Source of the DNA: Chondrosia reniformis
Taxonomy: Eukaryota > Porifera > Demospongiae > Chondrillida > Chondrillidae
NCBI GenBank assembly: GCA_947172415.1
Contig: OX359201.1
Location: forward strand, 3,348,001 to 3,412,000
Direction: 5' to 3'
DNA: 64,000 bases
Below are positions 47,106 through 60,436 of this stretch, piece by piece. Position numbers and translations under genes: made by a program. The notes under the pieces were generated by a model that did not search any database, was not told the DNA's origin, and saw only the letters and a program-made list of their open reading frames with translations. Positions within the stretch are counted from its first letter, which is position 1. Every line of letters begins with the position of its first letter.

Positions 47106-50100
47106 TCTCTGATACTAGTTATATATACTAGTTAAAAGTACTAGTTTTATGTATATACTAGCTGTGTTTACTAGTTTCAAGTTACACGTACTAGTTTTAT
47201 GCACTATATGGATGCACTATTTATATGTACTAGTTATATATTTATGTACTAGTTATATGTAGTAGGTGTGTGTACTAGTTATAGGTCCTAGTTTTATGTA
47301 CTCATTCTATGTACTAGTTGTATGTAGTAGTTCTATGAACTAGTTGTATCGACTATGTGTATGTACTATTTATATGTACTAGTTATTGGTAGTAGGCGTT
47401 TGTACTATTTATATCTACTTGTTATATTTTTAAGTATTAGTTAAATGTAGTAGGTGTGTGTACTAGTTATATTTACTAGTTGTATGTATTTACTAGTTGT
47501 ATGTACTAGATGAATGTACTAGTTATACTTGGTACTAGGACGGTACTTGTTGTATGTACTAGATACTAGTTGTATATACTAGTTGTATGTATTTAGTAGC
47601 TGTATGAACTAACTGTTTGAACTAGTTGTATGGACTAGTTATATGTACTAGGTGTATGTACTATTTATATGTACCAGTTATATGTGAATGTTCGAATCAT
47701 AGGTACTAATGGTAAGTACAAATTGTATGAATTAGTTGTTACTACTAGTTGTATGTGCAAGTTGAATGTACTAGTCTTATGAACTACTTGTTGGTACTTG
47801 TTGGTCATACTAGTAGAATGTACTAGTTGTGTTTACTAGTTGTATGTAGTTATACACATTATATTTACTAGTTGTATGTACTAGTTGCATGGACTTGTTG
47901 AATGTTATAGTTGTAAGAACTAATTGTATGTACTAGTTGTATGAACTAGTTGAAAGAACTAGTTATGAACTAGTTGTATGTAGTAGTTGCATTAACTAGT
48001 TGTATGAACTATTACTGGTAATATTTACTAGTTGTATTTACTAGTTGTAAGTACTAGTTGTATGTACTAGTTATATACTGAATGTATGTACTAGTTGTAT
48101 GTACTAGTTGTACGTACTAGCACTGGTTATATTTACTATTTGTAGGTATTAGTTGTATGTACTAGTATATGTACCACTTGTAGGTTGTACTACTAGTTAT
48201 ACTAGGTACTAGGTAGGTGCTAGTTGTATGTACCAGCACTAGTTATGTTTACAAGTTGTACATACTAGGTGCATGTACTTGTTGAATGTTATAGTTGTAT
48301 GTACTAATAGTATGTACTAGTTGTATGTACTAATTGTGTGTAATTGTTGTATGTACTAGTTCTATGTACTAGTTGTATGTACAAGTACTAGCTATATTAA
48401 CTAGTTGAAGGTACTAGTTGTAGGTACTAATTGTATGTACTATTTGTATATACTAGTCGTAGTACTAGTTTTATGTTCCAGTTTTATGTTGTAGTTTTAT
48501 GTTGTAGTTTTATGTACTTCTAGTATTATGTACTAGTTGTAATACTAGTTGTTATTACTAATTGTATGCACTATATAGTTGTCTCTACTAGTTATATTTA
48601 CTAATTATATGTAGTAGTTTTATGTACTACTTGTAAGAAATAATTGTATGTATATACTAGTTGTAGGTACAAATTCTATGTCCTAGTTGTATGTACTAGT
48701 TTTATGTACTAGTACTTGTAATATATTTACTAGTTGCATTTGCTAGTTGTATGCATTAGTACTTGTTATATTTAATAGTTGTATGTACTATTTGTATGTA
48801 CTAGTACAAGTTATATTTACTAATTATAGGTATTAGTTGTGTGTACTAGTTGTATGAATATAGTAGTTGTATGTTCTAACTGTTTGAACTAGTTGTATGT
48901 ACTAGTTTGATGTACTAGGTGTATGTACTAATTGTATGTAATAGTTGTATGTTCTATTGTATTTACTAGTTGTATGACCAAGTTGTATGTACTAGTACTA
49001 GTACTAGTTATATTCAGTAGTTGTAATAGTTGGAGGTCTAGTTTGATGTACTAGTTGTATATACTATTTATATGTACCAGTTATATGTGAATGTTCTAGT
49101 CATAGGTCCTAATTGTAAGTACAAATTGTATGAACTAGTTGTTACTACTAGTTGTATGTGCAAGTTGTATGTCCTAGTTGTGTGTACTAGTCTTATGAAC
49201 TACTTGTTGGTACTTGTTGGTCGTACTAGTAGAATGTACTAGTTGTGTGTACTAGTTATATGTTCTACTTATATGCACTAGTTGTAGGTACTGGTTAAAG
49301 GTACTAGTTGTATATCCTAGTTTTAAATTGTACGTACTAATTATGTGTACTAATTCGTTGTATTAGTTGTAGAACTATTTGTGTGTACTAGTTTTAAGTA
49401 CTAGTTGTATGTACTAGCACGAGTTATAATAACTAGTAGGTACTAGTTGAATGTACTAATTGCATGTAGTAATTGAATGCTGTATATAATTGAATGAACT
49501 ATATGTATGTACTAGTTGTATATACTAGTTTTGTGTACTAGTTGTATGTACTGGTTGTATGAACTAGTTGTATGTGCTAGGTGTATGTAGTAGTTGTATG
49601 TTCTAATAGTCTGAACTAGTTCTATGTACTAATTGTATGTACTAGTCATGTACTAGTTATATGAACTAGTTGTATGTCCTACTTGAATGTGCTACTTGTA
49701 TATACTAGTTGTATGTACTATTTGTATGTACCAGTTGTCTGTACTAGGTGTATGTACTAGTTATGTGAACTAGTTGTAAGTTCTAGTAGTAATAAAACTA
49801 GATACTAACTAGGTATTAGTTGTATGTACAAGTTCTAGTTATATTAACTAGTTGTAGGTACTAGTACTGGTAATATTTCTATCTGTAGGCACTAGTTGTA
49901 TGTACTAGTTGTATATACTAGCACTGGTTATATTTACTAGTTGTAGGTACTAGTTGTATGTTATAGTTGAATGTAATAGTTTTATCAACTAGTTGTATGT
50001 ACTATTAGTAGTTACATTTACTAGTTGTATTAGTTTTATGTACTAGTTGTATGTACTTGTTATATACTAGTTGTATGTATTAGTTGTATAGACTAGTTGT

Positions 50101-53100
50101 ATGCACTAGTTGTGTTTACTAGTGGTATGTTTTAACTGTAGGTATTAGCTATGTACTAGATGCATGTACTAGTTCTAATAACTAGTTGCATTTACTAGTA
50201 CGGGTAATATTTACTGGTTTTAGGTACTAGTTTTATGCACTAGTTTTAAGTACTAGTTCTGTGTACTAGTTGTATGTACTAGTTGTATGTACTAGTTGTA
50301 TACCAGTTGTATGTACTAGTTGTATGTGCTAGTTGTATCAACTGGTGATATGTTCTAGTACAAGTTATATTTAATCGTTATATTTACTACTTGTATGTAC
50401 TAGTACAAGTTATATATATTAGTTATATTTACCAGTTATATTTACTAGTTGTTTGTACTGGTTGTATGTACTAGTTGTATGTACTAGTTGTAGTACTAAT
50501 TGTATGGACTAGTTGTATATACTAGATGTATGTACTAATTGTGTAAAATTATTATACGTTATAGTAGGAGTTCTAGTTTAATGTACTAGTTGTATGGACT
50601 ATATATATGTATTAGGTAAATGTGTATGTTTAGTAATAGGTACTAGTTGTATGTGCTAGTTGTATGAACTAGTGGGATGTACTAGTTATATATACTATGG
50701 TATGTACTATTTATATGGACTAGTTGTATGTACTATTTGTATATACTAGTATATGTACTACTTGTAGGTTCTAGTACTAGTTATACTAGGTACTAGGTAG
50801 GTGCTAGTTGTATGTACTAGCACTAGTTATATTTAATAGTTGTAGGTACTAGCTGCATGGACTTGTTAAATGTTTTATTTGTATGTACTAATAGTATGTA
50901 CTAGACGATGTACTAGTTGCAAGAACTAGTTAAGTACTAGTTGTATGTACTACTAGTATTAACTAGTGGTATGTACTAGTACTGGTAATATTTACTAACT
51001 GTAGGCACTAGTTTTGTATACTAGTTGTACTTACTAGCACTGGTAATATATACTACTTGTAGGTACTATTTGTATGTAGTAGTACAAGTTATATTTACTA
51101 GTTGTAGGTACTAGATGCATGGACTTGTTGAATGTTTTAGTTGTATGTACCAATTGTATGTACTAATTGTATGTACTAATTGTAAGAACTAGTTATGTAC
51201 TTGTTGTTTGTAGTAGTTGTATTAACTAGTTGTATGTAATATTACTGGTAATATTTACTAGTTGTATATACTAGTTGTAAGTACTAGTTATGTATTAGTT
51301 ATAAGAACTAGTTTTATGTCCTAGTTGAATGTGCTACTTGTATGTACTAGTTGTATGTACTAGTTATATATACTTGTTGTATGTACTAGTTGTGTGTACT
51401 AGTTGTATGTATTAACTCTATGTATTAGTTATGTACTAGCTGCATGTGCTAGTTCTAATATGTACTAGTACTGGTAATATTTACTAGTTGTAGGTACTAG
51501 TACAAGTTATATTTACGAATTATTAGTTGTATGTAGTAGGTTGTATGTTCTAATTGTTTGAACTAGTTGTATGTACTAGTTGTATATACTAGTATATGTA
51601 CTACTTGTAGATTGTGCTACTACTTATACTAGCCACTAGGTAGGTGCTAGTTGTATGTACTAGCACTAGTTATGTTTACAAGTTGTGCCTACTAGGTGCA
51701 TGTACTTGTTGAATGTTATAGTTGTATGTACTAATTGAATGAACTAGTTGTATGTACTAGTTGTGTGTACAAGTACCAGCTATATTAACTAGTTGTAGGT
51801 ATTAGTTGTATGTACTAGTTGTATATACTAGTTGTAGTACTAGTTTTATGTTCCAGCTGTATGTAGTAGTTTTATGATTACTAGTCTTATGTACTAGTTG
51901 TAATACTAGTTGAATGTACTAGTTGTATGCAATTTATAGTTGTATCTACTAGTTGTATTTACTAATTTTATGTAGTGGTTTTATGTACTACTTGTAAGAA
52001 ATAGTTGTATGTATATACTAGTTGTAGGTACTAATTGTATGTCCTAGTTGTATGTACTAGTTTTATGTACTAGTACTTGTTATATTTACTAGTTGCATTT
52101 ACTAGTTTTATGTACTAATACTTGTTATATTTACTAGTTGTATGTACTAGTTGTATGTACTAGTTGTAGGACCTAGTTATATGTACTAGTTGAATGTAAT
52201 ATTTGCCTGTACTAATTGTATATAATAGTTGTATGTAGCAGTTGTATGTACTAGTTGTGTGTACTAGTTGTATGTATTAACTCTATGTATTAGTTATGTA
52301 CTAGCTGCATGTGCTAGTTCTAATATGTACTAGTACTGGTAATATTTACTAGTTGTAGGTACTAGTACAAGTTATATTTACGAATTATTAGTTGTATGTA
52401 GTAGGTTGTATGTTCTAATTGTTTGAACTAGTTGTATGTACTAGTTGTATATACTAGTATATGTACTACTTGTAGATTGTGCTACTACTTATACTAGCCA
52501 CTAGGTAGGTGCTAGTTGTATGTACTAGCACTAGTTATGTTTACAAGTTGTGCCTACTAGGTGCATGTACTTGTTGAATGTTATAGTTGTATGTACTAAT
52601 TGAATGAACTAGTTGTATGTACTAGTTGTGTGTACAAGTACCAGCTATATTAACTAGTTGTAGGTATTAGTTGTATGTACTAGTTGTATATACTAGTTGT
52701 AGTACTAGTTTTATGTTCCAGCTGTATGTAGTAGTTTTATGATTACTAGTCTTATGTACTAGTTGTAATACTAGTTGAATGTACTAGTTGTATGCAATTT
52801 ATAGTTGTATCTACTAGTTGTATTTACTAATTTTATGTAGTGGTTTTATGTACTACTTGTAAGAAATAGTTGTATGTATATACTAGTTGTAGGTACTAAT
52901 TGTATGTCCTAGTTGTATGTACTAGTTTTATGTACTAGTACTTGTTATATTTACTAGTTGCATTTACTAGTTTTATGTACTAATACTTGTTATATTTACT
53001 AGTTGTATGTACTAGTTGTATGTACTAGTTGTAGGACCTAGTTATATGTACTAGTTGAATGTAATATTTGCCTGTACTAATTGTATATAATAGTTGTATG

Positions 53101-53407
53101 TAGCAGTTGTATGTACTAGTTATGTGTACTAGTTGTATGTTCTAGTAGGATTTTCTAGAGGTAAGTACGAGTACCAGTACTATTTAGTAACTGTAGGCAC
53201 TAGTTGTATGTACTAGTTGTACGTACTAGCACTGGTTATATTTACTAGTTGTAGGTACTAGTTGTATGTAATAGTTGAATGTAATAGTTGTATGAACTAG
53301 TTGTATGTACTAGTACAATTTTTATTTACTAGTTGTAGGTATTAGTTGTTTGTACTAGTTGTATGTTTGAACTGAATCAACTAGTTTTATGTACTAATTA
53401 TGTACTA
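47106..53407 (+). repeat. 13-bp satellite, forward array (block C, left)
   Basis: 6.3 kb of forward units containing long stretches homologous to 12.3-16.4 kb. It includes an 865-bp tandem duplication (51380-53109). No gene. Confidence 0.95.
51380..53109 (+). repeat. 865-bp tandem duplication inside the satellite
   Basis: Two consecutive copies offset by 865 bp (landmark AGCTGCATGTGCTAGTTC at 51438 and 52303). They are essentially identical where compared, despite the otherwise degenerate units. Either very recent or an assembly artefact. Confidence 0.85.
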
Positions 53408-54409
53408 GTTATAGATGCATCATATTCAGTCTATATACTAAGGTGTGAAAAGGTAATTGGTAGGCCATGTGTTTTACCTTGCAATTGGATGATCTGTATC
53501 AACTACTACTCTCTATGCAGTAGTTGAGGATTTGAAAGTCTGCAACTATACGTACTATTTAAAATACTGATTATCCTATAGGGGTCACTTGGATCTCTTT
53601 AAAAACTGGAACTGTGTAGCTAGTCCTTGATTGTAATTTTAATATTGTATAGTCAGTTGGCTCTCATAAAATTGTAACTTATACTGTTTAGTACTTGATT
53701 GTAATTTTAGTTTTTTATATATATATATTTGTCAGTAACTTGCACCCTTTATTAGATGTTACTATATATATATATATATCCGTAACATGAAGCCATACAT
53801 TAATCGCGTTATGAAAACAATAGAACTTAACAGTAAAATACAAAAGTATAGATACGTATTATTATTATTATTATTATTGTTATTGTTATTAGAGTGCATT
53901 GTGTGCAAAGCACACAAGAGACTAATGGCTCCATGTAGCACTGTACAGAGAATTACCCAGAGTATATATAGTAATGTTCAAATGTTACAGCCTATACATA
54001 ATCTAACATGTTACGTGCACCAGTAATATGCTAGTACTGTAACAGCGCATCCTTATCGCCTCCCAGTGACAACAGGAAATGCAATTCCTCACATCTCTTC
54101 ATATATACATACTCAATTGAGTCACATGTCCCTCCCAAATACTTGTGAATTATTTAATCATTTACACTATCTAATTATTTTAGATTGCTATGATATATTA
54201 TAAATTGAGCTATATATGTATAATTATGTGACATTGCTTATATATATCCTATAATGTAATGTAATTAACTCCAGTATACGTAAATATGGATGTCAATATG
54301 CTTGCATGGATAAAAATGTCTATTCTTTTGGCCATTTTCTCTATTATTTATTATTTCAATGTAATCCCTAATATGAAGATTCCTTTGATTTGCTATTTCC
54401 TCACACCAG
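53408..54409 (+). repeat. Flank R, (ATT)n and upstream intron, block C
   Basis: Full flank R (53408-53850), a short ATT/GTT repeat (53858-53892) and the conserved sequence up to the Ig acceptor. Confidence 0.85.
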
Positions 54410-54679
54410 CTACAACTATTACAGTTGGATCTGGTTCTTCAGTCAACATAACTGCAACACCTACCATTAGTCAATCAGTAGAGTTATGGTGCAGCAGGTC
54501 ACTAGCTTCCAAGAAGTGGTATATTACAGGAAAAAAAGTAAAAGCCACTCCAGGTGAAGTGTGGACAGCTCCTGGACATAGATTAGGTTTTTATACATTT
54601 GCTACAATTCATGCTGGAACATACTCTTGTCTTGTAACTAATAGGAATGAAGTGATCATAACTTACACAATAGTGCTTG
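54410..54679 (+). CDS. Ig-like domain exon, block C
   Basis: 270 nt, phase 1-1, frame intact, with private changes (TGKKVKA, ATIHAG). Its downstream partner exon has lost its acceptor, so a correct Ig-FN3a splice is not possible in this copy; splicing to FN3b would still keep frame. Confidence 0.7.
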
Positions 54680-54909
54680 GTAACTTTGTATATAAAACTA
54701 TATACTGTAGCTGCCCTATTTTGTATACACCTATAAGTGTATTTGTGATTCAGCTCACAACCATAGGTCTATATAGTGAATATATTTTAGTAATATGTTC
54801 CTATTACAAAAGCAAAGAGTGGGACTTGGTGTAGTTTATATATTAGCTCCAGTCCCTGAAGAACTACGGTAACACCATAATATGATATGTGTAAAAGTTA
54901 ATCCTGGTA

Positions 54910-55915
54910 CTACTCCAACTCCTCCACCATCTAAAATTCAAAGTGTCAACATTACAAGAAGTATCAGAGAGTACGGTAGTACTCTCTATGTAGGGATGGT
55001 ACGGGTTGTTTCGTTTTCCCCATACATTGGTATAGGAGCGAAATTCCGAATTAGGCTGAAAATCGCCAAAACGAGACTATGTAGAGTTGAATATAGAACA
55101 AACATGCTATAAATTGGCCTTGAAGGCAAGCGACCGTGTATCGTTGGCAAACGAACGAACTTTGAAATCTCCCATTTTCGTTTTCTTCTTCTTCATCTTC
55201 TTCTTCATCTTCTTCTTCATCTTCTTCTTCATCTTCTTCATCTTCTTCGCCCGCTGTAACTAAAAAACGAAATAAGCCATCGGACTACTTCTTAATCGAA
55301 ATTACTCTAAATTTTCCGAGCTGTATTCTTTTGTAGAAGCGAGAGCGATAACGCTATTATTGAGTATGACAGTTTTCATGGCTCAAGAGTGAAGACCTTA
55401 ATAAATTCGCCATTTTAATGACGTCATAATCAGTCGAAGATTGCAAAACCAAAGTGGTTTAAAATACAACGAATTCCTAGCTTATGCTCCATAAAAAGTA
55501 CAGAAACTAGAGAACAATAAAAATTTTCTACAAAAATAGTGAAGATGTAGGGATGGCACAAAAAGCATAGAAACAAGAAAGGGATGTTACACAGTGAAGC
55601 ATTAGCTATGCATGAATCCTACAAGCAAGGGTGTTGTATGATTCGTGCATATATAGCTAATGCTTCACTGTGTAACATCCCTTTCTTGTTTCTATGCTTT
55701 TTGTGCCATCCCTACATCTTCACTATTTTTGTAGAAAATTTTTATTGTTCTCTAGTTTCTGTACTTTTTATGGAGCATAAGCTAGGAATTCGTTGTATTT
55801 TAAACCACTTTTATATAATGGATCTGTGGTATTGAAAATTTCATGGATTGCAGTACCTGGATCTGGAATAAACTACACTGTGTGGTATTCTACATGTTGT
55901 GGAACTACGTAGTTT
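54910..55915 (+). pseudogene. FN3a exon, block C, deleted and interrupted
   Basis: Three lesions relative to block A. First, about 18 bp including the acceptor (CACCCTTTACATATTAGC) is missing before TACTCCAACTCC. Second, a fold-back F2 element is inserted at AGAAGTAT (54965-55811). Third, everything after GGAACTAC up to GTAGTTTGACAC is deleted, removing the C-terminal half and the donor. Recognisable FN3 sequence is 54910-54964 and 55812-55908. Confidence 0.85.
54965..55811 (+). mobile_element. Fold-back element F2, full-length copy in FN3a
   Basis: 847 bp, the most complete copy. It starts with the CAGAGAGTACGGTAGTACTC palindrome, has CATCTTCTTCTTCATCTTC runs, and ends in a large inverted repeat whose arms (about 55451-55613 and 55645-55811) run to the very right end. 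Empty sites in blocks A and B define the insertion. The target is TA-rich (TATATA), so the duplication is 2-4 bp and ambiguous. Confidence 0.85.
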
Positions 55916-56909
55916 GACACAAAAGTTAATTCATCATAGTTTCAACATTTGATATACTATGATAATCCAAAAAAGTAAAAAGATAGGGTTCTGATATATG
56001 TCTGATAATGTATCTATGTACATGTATTAGTTCCCACCGTATATCGTATACGTACAGTAAGTAAGCAATTTTATGTCTATGTGTTTAATAGCTAACCATT
56101 TCATCCATTTATCATGACTGTGAAATGAGCTAGACTCTGACAGTCAGGGTAAATAATTCTCCACTAATTAGTACAAAGGAGACTTTAGTTTAGTAATTAG
56201 TATATAACCTACTAGTTCTAATCCCAACAATGTAAAGTGATGGTTATGAGTGATAACCAATTTTTCTTGTATTGCTGATGCCAATGGCTACAGTGTCATT
56301 GAAATGTCTGGTTTAATTTACACCTGGCCAGTAAATATATATACGTAAGTCACTTAATTTTGTGCTATTAGACACTGTAATTATTAGCATTTTGTAAATT
56401 GCACTGTGTATAATACTTCATTATTATTATTATTATCAGGGAGTAGTGTAGTACTCCCTATTTAGGGATGACACGGATTTTTTCGTTTTCCCCGTACATC
56501 GGTATAGGAGCAAAATCTCGAAATAGGCCGAAAATCGACAAAACAAGGCTATGTTTAGCTAAATATACAATTTTCATGCTCTAAATAGACCTTAAAGGCA
56601 AGCGAATATATCCAGCTGGCGAAATAATAAACTTTAAAAATTCCCATTTTCATCTTCTCTTCGTCAGCATTAGCTATACATGAATCCTTCAAGCAAAGGT
56701 GTTGTATGATTCATGCATAGCTGATGCTTCACTGTGTAACATCCCTTTCTTGTTTCTCTACTTTTTTTGCCATCCCTACATCTTCACTATTTTGTAGAAA
56801 ATTTTTAATATTTCTAGTTATATATGTACGGTATACATGTTAATAAAATGTATACATTTGCTTACTGGATATGCAAGGAGTGTATGTTAACTTCTTATAA
56901 CAACTACAG
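55916..56909 (+). other. Intron between FN3a and FN3b, block C
   Basis: Aligns to 18690-19294 and 39740-40270. It contains an F2 copy with an internal deletion (56437-56810). Confidence 0.65.
56437..56810 (+). mobile_element. Fold-back element F2, internally deleted
   Basis: Begins AGGGAGTAGTGTAGTACTCC like the block B copy. It jumps from the CATCTTCTC run to the CATTAGCTATACATGAATCC loop region, and ends in CATCCCTACATCTTCAC. Same insertion site as the block A and B copies, so the insertion predates block duplication. Confidence 0.75.
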
Positions 56910-57188
56910 TACTACCAGATCCCTTAGAGGTAAACATTGCTGGAATATGTTGTAATGTGTACATTTCATGGAAGTCCCCAAGTGTCACTCAAGGTCTCCC
57001 CATCACTGGATATGTTGTTGAATACATTTATTTAATCACTAACACCTCCATAAAACTAAGTACTACTACTTTGAATCTGCACGTAGCACAGTTGATACCC
57101 AAGACAAAATATATGTTTAGAGTGATGGCTGTGAATGATTTAGGAGTTGAACCATTTGTGGTTATGAATTATACAATTGAGGAAAGGA
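56910..57188 (+). CDS. Fibronectin III domain exon (FN3b), block C
   Basis: 279 nt, phase 1-1, acceptor CAACTACAG, donor AGGA|GTAAGT. Nearly identical to block A (Leu-Pro-Asp for Pro-Pro-Ala near the start, Glu for Gly near the end). The intron sequence after it continues into further exons, so block C preserves the original gene order Ig-FN3a-FN3b-FN3c-FN3d-FN3e. Confidence 0.8.
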
Positions 57189-57501
57189 GTAAGTAGCACA
57201 TACTGTACATACGTACGTACATATAATCTAAACAAACATTTGAGGAATGTGTATGAAGGACCTTAGGTATATGCATATATAATTCCTGTCATTCACAAAT
57301 ATGAGTACTGTGAAATGTAATGTATTCATAATTGTACATAACCACATAGGTAGACAACTAAGGAGTCACAGTAGTTTGATGGATAATTTTTTTTTTATAT
57401 TCATATAACAGCACTCTTGTTGCAATATTAATTCATCTGTGTTATGTATATATGTACTATATAAGGTGTACATAACATTTTATTTGTCCACATGTATGTA
57501 G

Positions 57502-57789
57502 ATGATCATATACTAATAAAATTAAACAATTGTGTAGATAATACCGCACTCCCGATAGACCCACACTTTCCAAAAGGCATCACTATCAAGAAATCATCAG
57601 AACACTACAGATACAACTGTACTATTAGTACAATCAACAAGACTGAAATAACAACAATCTCCTTCACTAAACCAAATCACACAGAACAAGATTCTTTGGA
57701 GTCCGATACTACATATATGGTACATTGTATAGCATATGATGAGAATGGAAGTGAAGCATGCTTTGAGGCAAATGGAACAGTGAAAACTT
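57502..57789 (+). CDS. FN3-like exon with extra cysteines (FN3c)
   Basis: 288 nt, acceptor ATGTATGTAG, donor CTT|GTGAGT, phase 1-1. It has several N-glycosylation sequons and four Cys. The end SDTTYMVHCIAYDENGSEA matches the E-F strands of FN3, with Cys where Val/Ala is usual. The strand-B Trp is not evident, so it is a divergent FN3 or a related beta-sandwich. Frame intact; not duplicated in blocks A or B. Confidence 0.6.
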
Positions 57790-57858
57790 GTGAGTAATTT
57801 GTAATGATATCTCAACTTTAACAATACGCATACTGTATATGTGCTGTTATTTCTGTAG

Positions 57859-58182
57859 TGCCAGGAAAGATTACAGAGTTCAATATCAGTAAAACTGAGG
57901 TAATGGGTAAGGAGGTGAAACAATCTTTTACATGGATATCACCAAATTCCAGTGCAAACTACAGCTATGTTATCAAATATGGTAATGCTGCAAATGTTAC
58001 TAGTCCAAATGGAACATCAATAATGACAAAGAGTATAACAGCAACAAAAATAAAACATATATAAACTAAACTAGTAGTCTTGACTACTCCAAGTAGTAGA
58101 GTGACCTTTAACTTCTGGATAGCAGCCATTTCTGATGCTGTAATGGGAGAATTTAGTGAGAGAGTGTGGATTACATATGATG
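57859..58182 (+). pseudogene. FN3 exon FN3d with in-frame TAA
   Basis: 324 nt, acceptor TTTCTGTAG, donor ATG|GTAAGT, phase 1-1, 69-bp intron before it. It starts PGKITEFNIS with the strand-B Trp in SFTWISP and YSYVIKYG in strand C. After a TAA at 58062-58064 the same frame continues to VTFNFWIAAISDAVMGEFSE, the F-G strands. One nonsense change in an otherwise sound exon. Confidence 0.75.
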
Positions 58183-58261
58183 GTAAGTCTGATATGTTGG
58201 AATATTTGACCAAGATTCATTAAAATTTACTGTAAATTATATTTCTTGATTGCTCTTTCAG

Positions 58262-59645
58262 TTCCTGAAGCACCAGATTCTGTTTCCTTCTCACACATCA
58301 CATGCAACAGTATAACAGTTCAGTGGAGCATAACAGAACAGTTTATTGGTAGACTACCTCCACAGGCGCCATATGACTAATCTGCGTGTTTCTACGTTTT
58401 TTTATAACCACTTTAAACTCAAGTTTCGCTCTAACAGAAATGATTTGCTACCTTAAACTGGTATATATCGAAGCGCTTATTTATATGTCAGCGAAATCTA
58501 AAATTTGAGCGAGATTGAACAACCAATATCGAAGATATAACGTGTTAAAAAGGGCTGATTTTTAAACTCTCTGACACTATGCGCTTAGTCTAGGAAAATG
58601 CTAGAGCTACATTCTATACTTCATTTAAAAGGTTACATTGTATTCTAACAAAATTAAGAAGTCCATTTCGATTCACCCATCCGCTGAGAAGAAAACTGTG
58701 AAAATACACTTTTAATAGATTAGTAACTGCTATTTAATCTTTCATATCTTGGGAAATAAAGCTCAGACGCCAACGGACTTCTTAATTTTTACTAAATGAC
58801 ACTCACTGAATCCATTGAAGCTGACTACACGACTATGAGGATCTTCTAACTTAAGCGCATAGGCAATTTTCTTTACTTCTACAATAGACGCCATTTCTCA
58901 ACATTTAAATCATATTCATTAGCAAATAAGTATATTCATGGGATGATTTACACATTTGAAACGCAAACAGTTAAATTTTATAGCCGGATGTTAATATTGC
59001 GCAAATCCTAAGTTGTGTAACTGGGATATTATATTCATGTATACTATAAGTTGACGCAAGTATTCGAGGATCGCCGTAAGGTGTTATTCACACTAAGTAT
59101 CGCCAATTTTCGAATTTTCGTCTACAACAGGGAAGATTATGCCCCCCAAAAAAGTGAAAAGGGATATCAGTTGATTATCAGATTGCTTTGAAGTTCAACT
59201 GCGGCTTTGCAAGAGTTGCTGCATACGAAGTATTCGTTAACAAAAGGTACGTAAAAAATAAGTAGTCCACGATAGCTAGAGAAGTGAATCATGTTATAGC
59301 TACTATGCAAAGAGCCCTGAAAAGCCGTTTTCACTTATATTAGACATTAATTGTGTAATACAATAAGTACGAAGTGAGACGATTAAATAAAACATTAATA
59401 AGATACGAAGTGAGACGATTATAAGACAAGGATACGAAGCAAGACGATTATATACGATACGTAAATCAATTATGCCAAAGGATGCCTGTCTATGGCTGTT
59501 TTAAGACTATATGGTTACGGTTCTAATCAGAAGAGACAGACTGTGATTAGTAATTTAGCTGTAAACACAGCGTACACCATTGGAGTTAGTGCCAACAACA
59601 ATATTGGAGAAGGAAGTGTTACTAAAGGAAGTCTCCAACCCTGTT
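58262..59645 (+). pseudogene. FN3 exon FN3e split by a 1.1-kb insertion
   Basis: Acceptor GCTCTTTCAG, then VPEAPDSVSF and TVQWSITEQ (strands A-B) up to about 58372. FN3 resumes at about 59493 (LRLYGYGSNQ, then ISNLAVNTAYTIGVSANN, strands C-G) and ends in a TGA at 59643-59645 with no visible donor. The insert breaks the domain between strands B and C. The end of this exon is the unit also copied to 37776-38028 and 40885. Confidence 0.75.
58373..59492. mobile_element. Unclassified 1.1-kb insertion in FN3e
   Basis: Sequence unrelated to the rest of the window and without an ORF I recognise. It has a 15-bp inverted repeat pair around 58656 and 58775 (AAAATTAAGAAGTCC). Near its right end are three copies of GATACGAAGTGAGACGATTA-like units (59370-59450). 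Exact ends uncertain by about 10 bp. No terminal inverted repeat seen. Confidence 0.55.
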
Positions 59646-60232
59646 GATTATGTGAATGCATGCAACCAACTGTCGGTATTCTTAGCTCACTCACAAGGCA
59701 AATCAAATCGGCTGTGGACGTGGTTATTACCTGAGACCCCTTTAACACTGGGACCTTTGTTGATATATGGCATGCAGATGCATCATCTTCAGTCTATATA
59801 CTAAGGTGTGAAAAGGTAATTGGTAGGCCATGTGTTCTACCTTGCAATTGGATGATCTGTATCAACTACTACTCTCTATGCAGTAGTTGAGGATTTGAAA
59901 GTCTGCAACTATACGCACTATTCAAAATACTGATTATCCTATAGGGGTCACTTGGATCTCTTTAAATTTGTAACTGGAACTGTGTAGCTAGTACTTGATT
60001 GTAATTTTAATATTGTATAGTCAGTTGGTTTTCATAAATTTGTAACTTGTACTGTGTAGTATTTGATTGTAATTTTAGTATTTTATATATATATTTGTCA
60101 GTAACTTGCACCCTTTATTAGATGTTACTATATATATATATATCCATATATATATATATATCCGTAACATGAAGCCATACATAAATCGCATTATGAAACA
60201 ATAGAGGAGGCTGCCTGTGGCAGCCCCTAAAA
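59646..60232 (+). repeat. Flank R downstream of FN3e, ending in an H1 hairpin
   Basis: Here R follows the last FN3 piece, probably its original position as 3' or intron sequence. It ends in GAGGAGGCTGCCTGTGGCAG and CCCCTAAAA. Confidence 0.85.
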
Positions 60233-60436
60233 AACATGTCAGATTCTAGCCTCAGAATTTGTTAGCTCGATGAAGTCTGGTACACTTAGCTTTTTGGATT
60301 AGTGTCTAGATCCTCTTAGGCATGTCACGGCAGATCGCAATAGTAAAAAATTGAGCATATATCTCATCCAGTAAATTGTAGTTGCGTATGGTTGCCTCTT
60401 CTTTTCTGAAATCATGTGTGCTAATTGTTTGCAATC
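60233..60436 (-). repeat. Block X, inverted copy 2
   Basis: Reverse complement of 36695-36905. The reading-frame segment is better kept than at 42904. Confidence 0.8.

Noticed and set aside
11181-53407. Centromeric or telomeric satellite
   Set aside because: The 13-bp unit is not a telomere repeat, and arrays are short, interrupted, inverted and interleaved with gene exons; nothing in the sequence shows centromere function.
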